The translations under genes and the position numbers were made by a program. Source: Lachnospiraceae bacterium (lineage in GTDB: Bacteria; Bacillota; Clostridia; Lachnospirales; Lachnospiraceae). Taken from it: a stretch of DNA of 64,000 bases. Below the pieces are notes generated by a model, which saw nothing but the letters and a program-made list of their open reading frames with translations, had not been told where the DNA came from and searched no databases. Positions 23,876 to 32,548 of this stretch are shown here, piece after piece. Each line of letters starts with the position of its first letter. Position 1 is the stretch's first letter. The stretch is taken from contig JAQUWF010000007.1 of the NCBI GenBank assembly GCA_028692975.1, positions 1 to 64,000 of the forward strand, written 5' to 3'.

Positions 23876-26281
23876 TTATAAAACGTGTTCTGTTCTTCCA
23901 ATGATATCATTTTGCGTCTCCGTAGACAGAATGTTAAAAAAAGCACTGTATCCCGCCACGCGCACGATCAGATCCCGGTGTTTCTCCGGATGCGCCTGGG
24001 CATCCAGCAGAATATCCTTTGACACTACATTATACTGCACATGATATCCCTTCAGATCATCAAAGAAGGTGCGCAGCATAAGAGAAAGTTTCTCCTTGTC
24101 CCGCTCTTCCTCCAGGGATGATGGATTCAGTTTCTGATTCAAGAGCACTCCGCCGTTTAGATCCACCGTTGGCAGTTTTGACACAGATTTAAAGACTGCT
24201 GTGGGTCCATGTACATCCACGCCGTGGGACGGAGAACACCCTTCCGCCAGCGGCTCGCCCTTTTTCCTTCCATCGGGAGTCGCACAAAGCTGTGCTCCCT
24301 GAGGTACATTGGCAGAAATCGAAGAAGTTCCCGGGAAATAACCGCCGCCTACAGGCCCTCTGCCATACCGTGTATTATGATATTTTCCTATCTCGTCAAT
24401 AAATACCTGATAGGAATCCCGCGTAAGATCATCCACATAATCTTCATCATTTCCATATTTGGGCACATCGTGCAGAAGCATCTGCTGTATTTTCCAGCCG
24501 CCCTCATTTTCAAAATTGGCCATAAGGGCATCCCACAATTTGGCTGGCGTGATTCTTTTTTCTTCAAAGACCAGTTTTTTAATAGCCGCCAGAGAATCAC
24601 CTGTGTTGGCGATACCCACCTGCAGCGGTCCGATAAAATCATAGACTGCGCCGCCCTCTTTCAGATGTTTGCCACGCTGGATGCAGGAATCTACCAGTGC
24701 GGAGCAAAGAGAATCCGGCACTTCCATCTCCAGTGCATAGTCCGCACAATTATCCAGGCTCACACTGATCGGCGTAAAATATTGAATCACATCCACCCAT
24801 GCCTTCCAAACCTGGTCAAAACTTGTCATATCCCGGAAATGAATATTCGCATCATATACCTTTTCTCCCGACGTGACATCCACGCCCTGATTCAGTGCGA
24901 TCATAAGGATACGCGGAAAATTCAGGAAATTCATACCAGAGCAGCGGAAACCAAATTTGCCTGGAATAGACACCTCGATACAGCCGATGGAAGAATAATT
25001 ATATGCGTCTTCTTTTGCCACACCCTTTTTTATAAACTGGGGAATGATAATCTCATCATTATTAAAAGAGGGCATTCCAAAACCAAGTTTGATCACTTCG
25101 ATACATTCCTTCATAAATGCATCCGCAATCCCCGCATGATAGCGCACGGATAGATTTGGCTGGGTCAGTCTCGTCTGGGCCACTGATTTCAGCATAAGGA
25201 ATGATAATTCATTCACTGCATCCGTTCCATCCACATGCTGCCCACCGATGCACACATTCTGGTACAGGGGGCTGCCTGCGGAAAATTTCGTATGAGAATC
25301 ACTTCGGATCTTGTTAATGGAAAACGTCTTGATCCACAGATTTTCCAACAGTTCCAACGCCTGCTCCTGATTCATATTTTTTTCTTCTATATCCTTCTTG
25401 TAGAAAGGATATATGTATTGGTCGAACCGCCCAAAGGACAAGGAATGTCCGTTTGACTCGATCTGCAGGATCAGCTGCAGAAACCATACGCTCTGCACAG
25501 CCTCGTAAAATGATTCCGCAGGATATTCCGGTACACGCATGCATACCTGCACCAGTTTCTCCAGTTCCTTTTTTCTTGTGGGATCTGTTTCATGCCCTGC
25601 CATCTCTGCTGCCAGCCTGGCATAACGATGGGCGAAATCCACACAGGCGGCCACCAGAATAAGAATCGCGTCATAAAAATAGACCTTTTTCAAATCATTA
25701 TAGTCACTGTACTGAAGTTTCGCCTTCGCCTCCAGTGTCTCTTCCCGGATGCCCTTAAGCCCCACACGAAGCAGTTTCTCATAATCCACCGCCAGATGGC
25801 CATCACCGGCCGTAATGTTTCCTTCTACTTTAATGATACCAAGATCATAGCATTTTCGGCTCAGCGGCGGCATCAGCGCCAGACCTTTGTCCTTCAGTGT
25901 CTGTCCTCGCCAGAATGGTTCCAGATCACGAATGACCTGCTTATTTTCCTCAGAAATAAGGAACCGGTCGCCGTCACGCTTTTCCCATTTATCCAGTTCA
26001 TCCACGACCCAGTCAATAGCATATTCCGGGAAGATAGGTGCAGCACGGTTGGAACTTGCCTGATTGCCCGCAAGAAGACCTCCTTCTTCTATATAAATAG
26101 TCATTTTCTGCAGGGTGTTTTCAATGGCATAAGCACGCTGCAGGATTTTCATCTTGTCCTTGTGCTTCTGATATGATTCCGTGGTATAAATCGCCCGCTC
26201 CACACACACCTTGGGCGTAATAGACAGAATGTCCTCTTTCATTTTCTGTATCCTTTTACTTGGTTCTCCAAAATAACTCAC
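23876..26281 (-). CDS. YbiW/PflF-type glycyl-radical enzyme (predicted 1,5-anhydrohexitol-6-phosphate lyase)
   Basis: An 801-residue glycyl-radical enzyme. The catalytic motif SSIGCIE places Cys434 and Glu436 (GCxE, the C-O lyase/dehydratase type, not the CC of pyruvate formate-lyase); the radical site is Gly777 in VRVAGYSAFF. From memory it matches E. coli YbiW closely along its length (IESNGHS-SFGR-DQY-YP, AGSPLYQNV, QPNLSVRYHAG, and the C-terminal DDII/NDII-RTEH-L). YbiW opens the ring of 1,5-anhydroglucitol-6-phosphate to 1-deoxyfructose-6-phosphate, and PflD acts on the mannitol epimer. The FSA gene in the same operon supports this. Start codon GTG at GGAGGG; the N-terminal alignment supports it over a later ATG. 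O2-sensitive, cytosolic. Confidence 0.85.
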   Translation of the reverse strand: MSYFGEPSKRIQKMKEDILSITPKVCVERAIYTTESYQKHKDKMKILQRAYAIENTLQKMTIYIEEGGLLAGNQASSNRAAPIFPEYAIDWVVDELDKWEKRDGDRFLISEENKQVIRDLEPFWRGQTLKDKGLALMPPLSRKCYDLGIIKVEGNITAGDGHLAVDYEKLLRVGLKGIREETLEAKAKLQYSDYNDLKKVYFYDAILILVAACVDFAHRYARLAAEMAGHETDPTRKKELEKLVQVCMRVPEYPAESFYEAVQSVWFLQLILQIESNGHSLSFGRFDQYIYPFYKKDIEEKNMNQEQALELLENLWIKTFSINKIRSDSHTKFSAGSPLYQNVCIGGQHVDGTDAVNELSFLMLKSVAQTRLTQPNLSVRYHAGIADAFMKECIEVIKLGFGMPSFNNDEIIIPQFIKKGVAKEDAYNYSSIGCIEVSIPGKFGFRCSGMNFLNFPRILMIALNQGVDVTSGEKVYDANIHFRDMTSFDQVWKAWVDVIQYFTPISVSLDNCADYALEMEVPDSLCSALVDSCIQRGKHLKEGGAVYDFIGPLQVGIANTGDSLAAIKKLVFEEKRITPAKLWDALMANFENEGGWKIQQMLLHDVPKYGNDEDYVDDLTRDSYQVFIDEIGKYHNTRYGRGPVGGGYFPGTSSISANVPQGAQLCATPDGRKKGEPLAEGCSPSHGVDVHGPTAVFKSVSKLPTVDLNGGVLLNQKLNPSSLEEERDKEKLSLMLRTFFDDLKGYHVQYNVVSKDILLDAQAHPEKHRDLIVRVAGYSAFFNILSTETQNDIIGRTEHVL

Positions 26282-26290
26282 ATTGCCCTC

Positions 26291-27241
26291 CTATTCTAAA
26301 ACAATTGCCGCACCGATAATTCCCATATCACTGCCCAGTTCTGCATATCGAATATCCATTTTCTGATTTTTGTGATGATTGTACTGGTTTGCCTCTCTGC
26401 TGATATCTTTTAAAAAATCTTCCCCCATGGCCGTCAACCCGCCTCCGCACACGAAAGTGGAAAAATTAAAGGAAGTAAATATATTGTATATATAGATACC
26501 AATATAATGGATCATCTGCTGATACATTTCCACGGCAAGGGGATCTCCAATCAAATATGCCTGATGTAATTGTACCGCCGAAATATCCGCCATATCTTTT
26601 ACCATATGGGTCATCACCGTTTGTCTGCCTTTTCGAATCGCAGTCCTGATATGGTTTGCGATCATGATCCCGCTGGCATAACTCATGATGCAGCCCCTGT
26701 TCTCACAACCGCAAAGTTCGCCCTGTCCCGGTGTCACCAGCATATGCCCCGACTCACCTGCTCCGCCGTAATCCCCGCGAAACAGTTCATTGTTAATGAT
26801 AAATCCACTGCCGATCCCGGTGCTAAGCGCCGTGTAGCAGAGATTTCTGCAGCCCTTTCCTGCTCCGTAACGCTGTTCTGCCAATGCGGCCAGATTCGTA
26901 TCGTTATCCACAACGATTTTCAGTCCTGGAAACAGTTTCTTCAGTTCCTCGCCAGCCGGATAACATTTTACGTTTTCCAGACTACCCCCGCTGATCAGAG
27001 TCCCTGCATAATCCACATAGCCCGGAAGCCCTACCCCGATACCCTGGATTTCTTCCATGGTAATTTGGTATTCCTTTACAAAGGCTGTAATCTCTTCGTA
27101 AAATTTTCTGCTCATGTCCTCATTGGTGATCCCCTGAGGTGTTTTTGTCTTTTTCCGCCCAAGAATATGATTCTCCTGGTCAAACAATCCATACAGAAAC
27201 TTGGTTCCGCCCACATCAATGGCTATACGATATTTTTTCAT
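26291..27241 (-). CDS. ROK family sugar kinase
   Basis: A 316-residue ROK kinase. It has the P-loop-like AIDVGGTKFLYGLFD, the catalytic Asp in VDNDTN (Asp114), ALSTGIGSG, and the sugar motif ESGHM (Glu163-His166). The zinc motif is altered: C177-G-C179-E-N-R-G-C184-I-M186 instead of CxCGxxGCxE, so the usual Glu that approaches the anomeric end of the sugar is Met. It is the first gene of the glycyl-radical operon and could phosphorylate the 6-OH of 1,5-anhydroglucitol or a related polyol lacking a C1 hydroxyl; the altered motif fits that idea but does not prove it. ATG follows GAGGAGG. Confidence 0.88.
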   Translation of the reverse strand: MKKYRIAIDVGGTKFLYGLFDQENHILGRKKTKTPQGITNEDMSRKFYEEITAFVKEYQITMEEIQGIGVGLPGYVDYAGTLISGGSLENVKCYPAGEELKKLFPGLKIVVDNDTNLAALAEQRYGAGKGCRNLCYTALSTGIGSGFIINNELFRGDYGGAGESGHMLVTPGQGELCGCENRGCIMSYASGIMIANHIRTAIRKGRQTVMTHMVKDMADISAVQLHQAYLIGDPLAVEMYQQMIHYIGIYIYNIFTSFNFSTFVCGGGLTAMGEDFLKDISREANQYNHHKNQKMDIRYAELGSDMGIIGAAIVLE

Positions 27242-27300
27242 ACAGATATACCTCCTCTTTGTTTACATTCTACCGTTCTGTTCATCCCATTTCAAATCAA

Positions 27301-27351
27301 TTCCATGAAATTTCCATGAAATCTTCCCGTGTTTCTCTATTTTCCAGTATA
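27301..27351 (-). promoter_or_regulatory. ROK-GRE operon -10 box and 11-bp direct repeats
   Basis: A TATACT -10 (27351-27346) lies about 105 nt upstream of the kinase start; no good -35 is visible. Just downstream, TTCCATGAAAT is repeated at 27301-27311 and 27312-27322, one helical turn apart (minus strand TTTCATGGAA). Tandem half-sites of this kind are a plausible DeoR operator in the leader. Confidence 0.45.
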
Positions 27352-27406
27352 ATTCCAGATTTTTTAAAAATATTCTTGTATTTCGTATGTACTTTCTCAT
27401 TGAATT

Positions 27407-27415
27407 TGCTATACT
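27407..27415 (+). promoter_or_regulatory. Extended -10 promoter of the DeoR gene
   Basis: TGCTATACT ends at 27415, 30 nt before the DeoR start codon. It is divergent from the kinase promoter, so both transcripts start within a 65-bp region. Confidence 0.5.
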
Positions 27416-27444
27416 ATAAAAAAGTGAAAAGGAGGTGCCTATCC

Positions 27445-28209
27445 ATGAAAGCATCTGAAATCATGGAACGCCGCAACAAAATCATAGCCCTGGTGCTGAC
27501 AAATGGTTATCTTTCCACGGAGGAGGCCTGCCAGCTTTTTCAGGTTTCCAACGAAACCATCCGCCAGGACTTTTTGAAACTGGAAAAACAGCATATCCTC
27601 AAACGTTCCCACGGCGGCGCCTCTGCTTTTGAGAGCGATATCGTCGCCCCCATCGCCGAACGTCAGTCGGACAATTTTAATTACAAATACCTGATTGCAA
27701 AAAAAGCCCTGGAATATCTTCCTCAGGGCGGTGGTGTCGTGGGTATGGATATGGGCAGTACTGTATCGCTCATGGCTGATCTTATGGAGGATACTTCCGG
27801 TTATCTGATTATCACCAGTTCGCACCCGGTGCTGCAGAAAATCATACGCTCCAAGAACCGCCTCTATAATCTGGGCGGCGAATACAATCCCATCGATATG
27901 GCCTATCAGGGTGAGCAGACGGCCTCGGCCCTGAAAAAATTATCCCTGGACGTGACCTTTATCGGCACCAGCGGTGTCATGAACCGGGGCGGCATCTGCT
28001 CCCGTGACTTCCATGATATCAACATCAAGCAGGCTTTTATTCAGCAGAGCAAAAAAATCATCATTTTAACAGACAGTTCCAAATTTACCACCACCTCTCT
28101 GGTAGAAGTGGCCCCCTGGGATCAGATCCACATGATCATCACCGACTCCCGGATCCCGGAATCTATTGCGGAGGAAATGCGGGCTATGGTGGAACTGGTC
28201 ATTGTATAA
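27445..28209 (+). CDS. DeoR family transcriptional regulator
   Basis: A 254-residue regulator with an N-terminal winged HTH (MERRNKIIALVLTNGYLSTEEACQLF, recognition helix VSNETIRQDFLKLEKQ, wing LKRSHGGAS) and a C-terminal sugar-phosphate sensor domain of the isomerase-like DeoRC fold (GVVGMDMGSTVSLMADLM, ITSSHPVLQKI, VTFIGTSGVMNRGG, ILTDSSKF). DeoR repressors usually release DNA when an intermediate sugar phosphate binds. Being divergent from the kinase/glycyl-radical operon, it is the probable local controller. The start is set at the ATG behind AAAAGGAGG; the longer open frame extends through the promoter region. Confidence 0.92.
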   Translation: MKASEIMERRNKIIALVLTNGYLSTEEACQLFQVSNETIRQDFLKLEKQHILKRSHGGASAFESDIVAPIAERQSDNFNYKYLIAKKALEYLPQGGGVVGMDMGSTVSLMADLMEDTSGYLIITSSHPVLQKIIRSKNRLYNLGGEYNPIDMAYQGEQTASALKKLSLDVTFIGTSGVMNRGGICSRDFHDINIKQAFIQQSKKIIILTDSSKFTTTSLVEVAPWDQIHMIITDSRIPESIAEEMRAMVELVIV

Positions 28210-28253
28210 AAAAACTTCCAGTAAACGATGTCTTCGTTATACTGGAAGTTTTT
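28209..28253. terminator. Bidirectional terminator between DeoR and the LacI-controlled operon
   Basis: AAAAACTTCCAGTA and TATACTGGAAGTTTTT form a long inverted repeat around a 14-nt loop with A and T tracts, ending both the plus-strand deoR transcript and the 11-kb minus-strand operon. Confidence 0.9.
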
Positions 28254-28254
28254 C

Positions 28255-29220
28255 TTATGCTGGAAATGTTGTTCCTGTCTGTCTTCTCGCTTCATCGGTA
28301 ATGCGCATGGTGTCCAGAGAATAGGTACGGTATGGATGTTCTACACACCCTTCCCTGATCAGATGTACAAATTCCTGCACTTCATATATCATGTTGTTAG
28401 GCGCAGGTCGAAGGGGTATGATTTCTTTGTCCCCATTCCGATATATGATCTCCATCTCATGGGGCGTGGCTGCCTTGTCAATCAAGATACTGCCCTCTTC
28501 TCCCTGAAATACGGTACGGTTCACCGACTCTGTTATTTTGGAATAGATTGCTTCCGCTACCATATTTTCGTATTGCATGGAAACGATTCCCATGCCTTCA
28601 AAGCCATTACTCAATTTGGTAGCGACAGCTTTTACTTCCTTTGGCATACCAAACATTCTTGCAATCGTATGAATGCAATATACACCGATGTCCATGATTG
28701 CCGCATTGGAAAGTTCCGGATTAAAGGCATTGAGTATTTCTCCCTGACGGAATTTGTCATAGCGGGAGGAATACTGGCAGTACTCCACCGTGGCACGGCG
28801 CAGTGTTCCAATCTTTGGCAGTTCCTGTTCCAGCCTTTTCATGCCCGGATCAAAGTCCGGCTTCATAGCCTCTAAAAGCACCACCTGATTATCTTTTGCA
28901 CAGTCAAACATCTTCTGGGCTTCCTGCTCATTTACCGCAAGGATTTTCTCACACAGTACGTGTTTTTTGTGCTGCAGCGCATCCAGCGTCTGCCCACAGT
29001 GGGCATAGGTAGGTGTCGCGATATATACCGCCTCAATATCTGACTGCAGAAACTCTTCCCAGTCCGTATAAACTGCCGGTATGCCATGTTTCTTCGCAAA
29101 TGCATCTCCCGTCTCCTGCTTTCTGGAAAACACAGCGTCAAGTTCTACTTCTGCCACCTGCTCTGCAGCCTCCACCAGCCAGTCACTGATAAAATTTGTT
29201 CCTACGATTCCCAGTTTCAT
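28255..29220 (-). CDS. Gfo/Idh/MocA family oxidoreductase (first of two)
   Basis: A 321-residue NAD(P)-dependent dehydrogenase. It has the Rossmann start MKLGIVGTNFISDWLVEA, YIATPTYAHCGQTLDALQHKKHVLCEKILAVN (Lys in the CEK motif, ~residue 95), and MDIGVYCIHTIARMFG carrying the conserved Asp/His region. The subgroup resembles sugar and trans-dihydrodiol dehydrogenase-like proteins, as well as 1,5-anhydrofructose reductase, which belongs to the same superfamily. Last gene of the LacI-controlled operon, 17 nt after hxlB; the terminator follows at once. The ATG is chosen because GAGG lies 8 nt upstream; a GTG two codons earlier is less likely. Substrate unknown. Confidence 0.88.
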   Translation of the reverse strand: MKLGIVGTNFISDWLVEAAEQVAEVELDAVFSRKQETGDAFAKKHGIPAVYTDWEEFLQSDIEAVYIATPTYAHCGQTLDALQHKKHVLCEKILAVNEQEAQKMFDCAKDNQVVLLEAMKPDFDPGMKRLEQELPKIGTLRRATVEYCQYSSRYDKFRQGEILNAFNPELSNAAIMDIGVYCIHTIARMFGMPKEVKAVATKLSNGFEGMGIVSMQYENMVAEAIYSKITESVNRTVFQGEEGSILIDKAATPHEMEIIYRNGDKEIIPLRPAPNNMIYEVQEFVHLIREGCVEHPYRTYSLDTMRITDEARRQTGTTFPA

Positions 29221-29237
29221 ATACACATCCTCACATT

Positions 29238-29798
29238 CTATTCCAGATTCGCATGAAGTTTAAACATCTCTTCCGGTGTCCGCTTCAGTTTATCCATCAT
29301 AATCATTACAAGATTATCATACACCAACCAGGTCAATTGTTCAAAAGAATTTCCCATGGGCTGAAAAGAAACAAACCCGCTCTTCAACTCGCTCTTTGGT
29401 GTAGAGCCTGGAAGTTTCACCACCCGGTCAGCCATACTGCCGATGGTCGCCTGGGGAAAGATCGTGATCGTAGCCAGCATGGCGCCCTGTTTTTTTGCTT
29501 TGTGAGCCATGGTGACAAGACTGCCGGTCTCACCTGAACCAGAACCGATCACCAGCAGATCCCCGGCCTGTATAGACGGCGTCGTTGGCTCTCCCACAAA
29601 ATAAACAGTCAGCCCCAGATGCATCAGACGATTGGCAAAAGCCCTTGCTGCAAATCCAGAACGGCCCGCACCTGCCACAAAAACCCGCCTTGCTGATAAG
29701 ACCAGATCTGCAAAGGCCTGTAATTCCACTTCGTCAATATACTTTGCCGCATCCTGCAGCTCCTCTAATATTTTTTTTAAATAAACTGCCTGTGCCAT
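29238..29798 (-). CDS. hxlB: 6-phospho-3-hexuloisomerase-like SIS protein
   Basis: A 186-residue SIS-domain isomerase. The P-loop-like VFVAGAGRSGFAARAFANRLMHLG, EPTTPSIQAGDLLVIGSGSGET, and the C-terminal MGNSFEQLTWLVYD plus an EEMFKLHANLE ending are characteristic of HxlB, which converts 3-hexulose-6-phosphate to fructose-6-phosphate. It starts 1 nt after the HxlA gene, the usual pairing. It is the most canonical of the three SIS proteins in this operon. Confidence 0.88.
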   Translation of the reverse strand: MAQAVYLKKILEELQDAAKYIDEVELQAFADLVLSARRVFVAGAGRSGFAARAFANRLMHLGLTVYFVGEPTTPSIQAGDLLVIGSGSGETGSLVTMAHKAKKQGAMLATITIFPQATIGSMADRVVKLPGSTPKSELKSGFVSFQPMGNSFEQLTWLVYDNLVMIMMDKLKRTPEEMFKLHANLE

Positions 29799-29799
29799 T

Positions 29800-30435
29800 T
29801 TATCTGCCCTCTTTCATTGCTTCATAGATTTCCTTTGCCGCTTTCACAGGATCTTCTGCATGACAGATCCCTCCGCCTACGATCATCACATCAGGCTTTT
29901 CTTTGGCATACATAGGTATCGTGGAGGTATTGATCCCGCCAGCCACAGAAATCTTTGCCGTTTTGCTGTGTGTACACATGAGACGCAGGTCATCAATGGG
30001 CTCCCGGCCCGCAGCCTGCTGATCCACTCCTGTATGTACCGCAAGGCCATGCACGCCGGCCGCCTCCAGTTCAACAATGCGCTTGGGCATATCCGGAACA
30101 CAGATCATGTCGGCCACGGCCTGTTTGCCGTAAGCATTGGCCGCATCCACACAGCCTTTAATCGTTCCGTCATCGGTGACGGCAAGGACCGTAATATAAT
30201 CTGCGCCCGCCTTTAATGCCTCTTCCGCTTCGTAATACCCTGCATCCATAATCTTCAAATCCGCCAGAATCTCTTTATCCGGGAATTTTTCTTTAAACAG
30301 ACGCACCGGCCGCATCCCTTCCTGGATAACAAAAGGTGTGCCGACTTCTATAATATCAATATAGTCCTGCACCTGCTCCACCAGTTTTACTGCATCTTCC
30401 AGTGTAATATCATCTAAAGCCAGTTGTAATTTCAT
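29800..30435 (-). CDS. hxlA: 3-hexulose-6-phosphate synthase
   Basis: A 211-residue orotidine decarboxylase-superfamily TIM barrel. LQLALDDI, IDIIEVGTPFVIQEGMRPVR, ADLKIMDAGYYEAEEAL (the DxKxxD motif, ~residues 59-64), VHTGVDQQAAG and VAGGINTSTI match B. subtilis HxlA closely; VHTG instead of the HR of 3-keto-L-gulonate-6-phosphate decarboxylase favours the hexulose-phosphate synthase reaction. It joins formaldehyde to ribulose-5-phosphate or runs in reverse to make pentose phosphates. In this sugar operon it may connect an unusual 3-ketohexose-6-phosphate to central metabolism; that role is inferred. ATG follows AGGAGG. Confidence 0.9.
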   Translation of the reverse strand: MKLQLALDDITLEDAVKLVEQVQDYIDIIEVGTPFVIQEGMRPVRLFKEKFPDKEILADLKIMDAGYYEAEEALKAGADYITVLAVTDDGTIKGCVDAANAYGKQAVADMICVPDMPKRIVELEAAGVHGLAVHTGVDQQAAGREPIDDLRLMCTHSKTAKISVAGGINTSTIPMYAKEKPDVMIVGGGICHAEDPVKAAKEIYEAMKEGR

Positions 30436-30452
30436 ATCTGTTTGTCCTCCTG

Positions 30453-30938
30453 TTATACTTGGGGAAATACATACGCTGGTGCACCTATTTTTCCGCCATT
30501 TCCCATTTCCACTATAATACCAAGTTTTTCCTCGGAATCCAAGTAATAATGCACATCGTTGTCAATCCATCCCGTCTGTGTTACCGGCATGCCTTTTTCG
30601 CTCAATTCCTCTACATATTCAGCCAGCGCCTCGTCATCCTTGAGTACAATCTTAAAATGATGCAGCCCTTCGCCCTTCTTTTCCAGAAATTCCCAATATA
30701 CATTAGGTCCTTCAATAGGCTGGATCAATTCCATCTCAATATTCCCCACCCAGCATACTGCGCAGATAAAATCAAATCTTTCCTTTACTTCTTCGCCATG
30801 GAATTTGAAATCACGAACCGTATCACTACAGAGATGTCTTACGTCCCATGGACCAATTTTCAACATATCCCAGTAATTCTGCATGGATTTATTTACATCT
30901 TTTACTACAATTGCAATCTGTTTAATTTCACCCTTCAT
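30453..30938 (-). CDS. VOC (glyoxalase/bleomycin-resistance fold) family protein
   Basis: A 161-residue protein with two beta-alpha-beta3 modules. It resembles methylmalonyl-CoA epimerase-like VOC proteins: [23 protein letters not shown] at the start, [21 protein letters not shown] in the middle (Glu ligand), [13 protein letters not shown], and GIIVEMGNG near the end (His and Glu metal ligands). The family performs metal-assisted isomerisation, epimerisation or lyase steps through enolate intermediates. In the operon it sits between a Gfo/Idh dehydrogenase and HxlA, so a step on a keto-sugar is likely, but the substrate is not identifiable. Confidence 0.78.
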   Translation of the reverse strand: MKGEIKQIAIVVKDVNKSMQNYWDMLKIGPWDVRHLCSDTVRDFKFHGEEVKERFDFICAVCWVGNIEMELIQPIEGPNVYWEFLEKKGEGLHHFKIVLKDDEALAEYVEELSEKGMPVTQTGWIDNDVHYYLDSEEKLGIIVEMGNGGKIGAPAYVFPQV

Positions 30939-30965
30939 GTCAAATTCCTCCTGATTTTCTATGAT

Positions 30966-31946
30966 TTACTGTTCGTCCGCTGCATATAAAATATTATTTT
31001 CTTTCCGCAATCTTTCGATGATTGTTCCGATAGCCCTGCTTTCCTCCCATGTAAAATCATCACATTGAAGTTTTCCCTGCTCCAGCATTTCCTGTACCCG
31101 CGTGATCTCGTATTGGAATCCGGATGCTTCATATGACTCTTCAAATATTTTTTCCGTTCCATCCTGAAATTGAAGCACCGCTTTGGATGGACACCAGAAT
31201 TCCGGTCCGATTATGATTTTTCCTTTTTCGCCAATAATAACTGCCTGATGCTGACTTACCCGGTTAAATGCACCGCTTATATGTGCTGCCCCTGTCTCGT
31301 AGTCCAGCATCATATCCACGCTCACATCTACTTCCTCATTTTTTACCATCTTACAATGAACTTCCTGTGGACCCTGAGGGAAGGCCAGATAGGCCATGGC
31401 CAGCGAATATATGCCTACATCGCGCAGTGCACCGGCTGCATGCTTTGCTCCGCCCTTCCATGGCTGCCACTCTTCCATAGCCGGCTTGATATCAAAGGAA
31501 GCATGCACTGCCAGAACTTCTCCCAGACAGCCCTCTTCCAGCCACTGGCGCGCCTGCCGGACCGCCGGGAAGCAGCGTGTCCACATGCCTTCCATAACAA
31601 AGAGATTTTTTTCCTTCGCCTTTGCAAATACCTGCTCCATCTGCGCCACCGTATCGGTCATAGGCTTTTCGCTTAATACATGGACGCCTGCCTCCAGAGC
31701 CGCCTCAATATACTCCATATGACAGTCGTTTGGTACTGCAACATAAACGATATCCGGCTTTGCCACCTGCAGCATGGTCGTAAACTCATCGAAGCAGGAT
31801 TGAATACCATATTTTTCTGCAAAAGCATGTGCCGTCTCAAGGTTTCTGGAAACTACTGCGATTCCTTTTGCATCCTTTACCTGCGTCATTCCGGATGCAA
31901 ATCTATTTGCAATATAACCCGTTCCGATTATTGCCCATCTTGTCAT
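30966..31946 (-). CDS. Gfo/Idh/MocA family oxidoreductase (second)
   Basis: A 326-residue NAD(P)-dependent sugar dehydrogenase of the trans-1,2-dihydrodiol/Gfo type. It has WAIIGTGYIANRFASGM (dinucleotide fold), YVAVPNDCHMEYIEAALEAGVHVLSEKPM with the catalytic Lys in SEKP (~residue 95), and LRDVGIYSLAMAYLAFP with the conserved Asp. It is clearly diverged from the other Gfo/Idh enzyme of the operon (28255-29220), so the two probably act on different positions or partners, for example oxidation followed by reduction after an epimerisation. The ATG is chosen behind AGGAG, 11 nt after the SIS gene; the longer frame overlaps it. Confidence 0.88.
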   Translation of the reverse strand: MTRWAIIGTGYIANRFASGMTQVKDAKGIAVVSRNLETAHAFAEKYGIQSCFDEFTTMLQVAKPDIVYVAVPNDCHMEYIEAALEAGVHVLSEKPMTDTVAQMEQVFAKAKEKNLFVMEGMWTRCFPAVRQARQWLEEGCLGEVLAVHASFDIKPAMEEWQPWKGGAKHAAGALRDVGIYSLAMAYLAFPQGPQEVHCKMVKNEEVDVSVDMMLDYETGAAHISGAFNRVSQHQAVIIGEKGKIIIGPEFWCPSKAVLQFQDGTEKIFEESYEASGFQYEITRVQEMLEQGKLQCDDFTWEESRAIGTIIERLRKENNILYAADEQ

Positions 31947-31957
31947 CTTCTCTACTC

Positions 31958-32527
31958 CTATTCCAAATTTGCATGGTATTCCCATAATTTATCAAGATTT
32001 AGTTTCTTTTCTTCTACAAGCATCATGGCTGTCGTATCACCAAACAATAACAGCGACTGTTCAAAAAGTGATGTCATTGGCTGGCTGGAATGTATTTCAT
32101 CCGGCTCTTTTGCACGGCTTTCTACCGGTATTCGCACAAACAGATCCACCAGATCTTTCAGCCCGCTATGAGGATTACTTCCTATATGAATCACCTTTGC
32201 GCCAAGATTTTTTGCTTTCTTTGCAATGCCTGCCGGAAAGAGTGTCTCTCCGCTGCCTGACCCCACGATCAGCACGTCCTTCTGCGTGATTGCCGGCTCC
32301 GTTATCTGACCCACTACCACGGTCTGTATGCCCAGATGTGCATAGCGCTTCGCCACACATTCCAGCGCAAGCAAAACTCTTCCAACCCCCACAAAGAAAA
32401 CCTTATCCGCCTTCATGGTCATATCTAAGTACTGTAAAATCGTCTCTGATTCAATGCTTTCCAATGCCTGTGAACACTCTGTAATAACCTGCTTCTGACA
32501 TTTTTCATATAAGCTGTGTGTTATCAT
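31958..32527 (-). CDS. SIS-domain sugar-phosphate isomerase (second)
   Basis: A 189-residue SIS protein. Core motifs are VFFVGVGRVLLALECVAKRYAHLG, DVLIVGSGSGETLFPAGIAKKAK, IHIGSNPHSGLKDLVDLFVRIP, and the ending EYHANLE shared with the HxlB-like paralogue. It is diverged in the first loop (GVGRVLL instead of GAGRSGF), so the phosphate-binding pocket may differ. It lies between the PfkB kinase gene and the second Gfo/Idh gene with 11-21 nt gaps. Confidence 0.8.
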   Translation of the reverse strand: MITHSLYEKCQKQVITECSQALESIESETILQYLDMTMKADKVFFVGVGRVLLALECVAKRYAHLGIQTVVVGQITEPAITQKDVLIVGSGSGETLFPAGIAKKAKNLGAKVIHIGSNPHSGLKDLVDLFVRIPVESRAKEPDEIHSSQPMTSLFEQSLLLFGDTTAMMLVEEKKLNLDKLWEYHANLE

Positions 32528-32548
32528 CTTTTCTGCCTTTCCAACTAA

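Noticed and set aside
24209..25153. 314-codon plus-strand frame opposite the glycyl-radical enzyme
   Set aside because: Antisense shadow of a strongly conserved enzyme; no ribosome-binding site.
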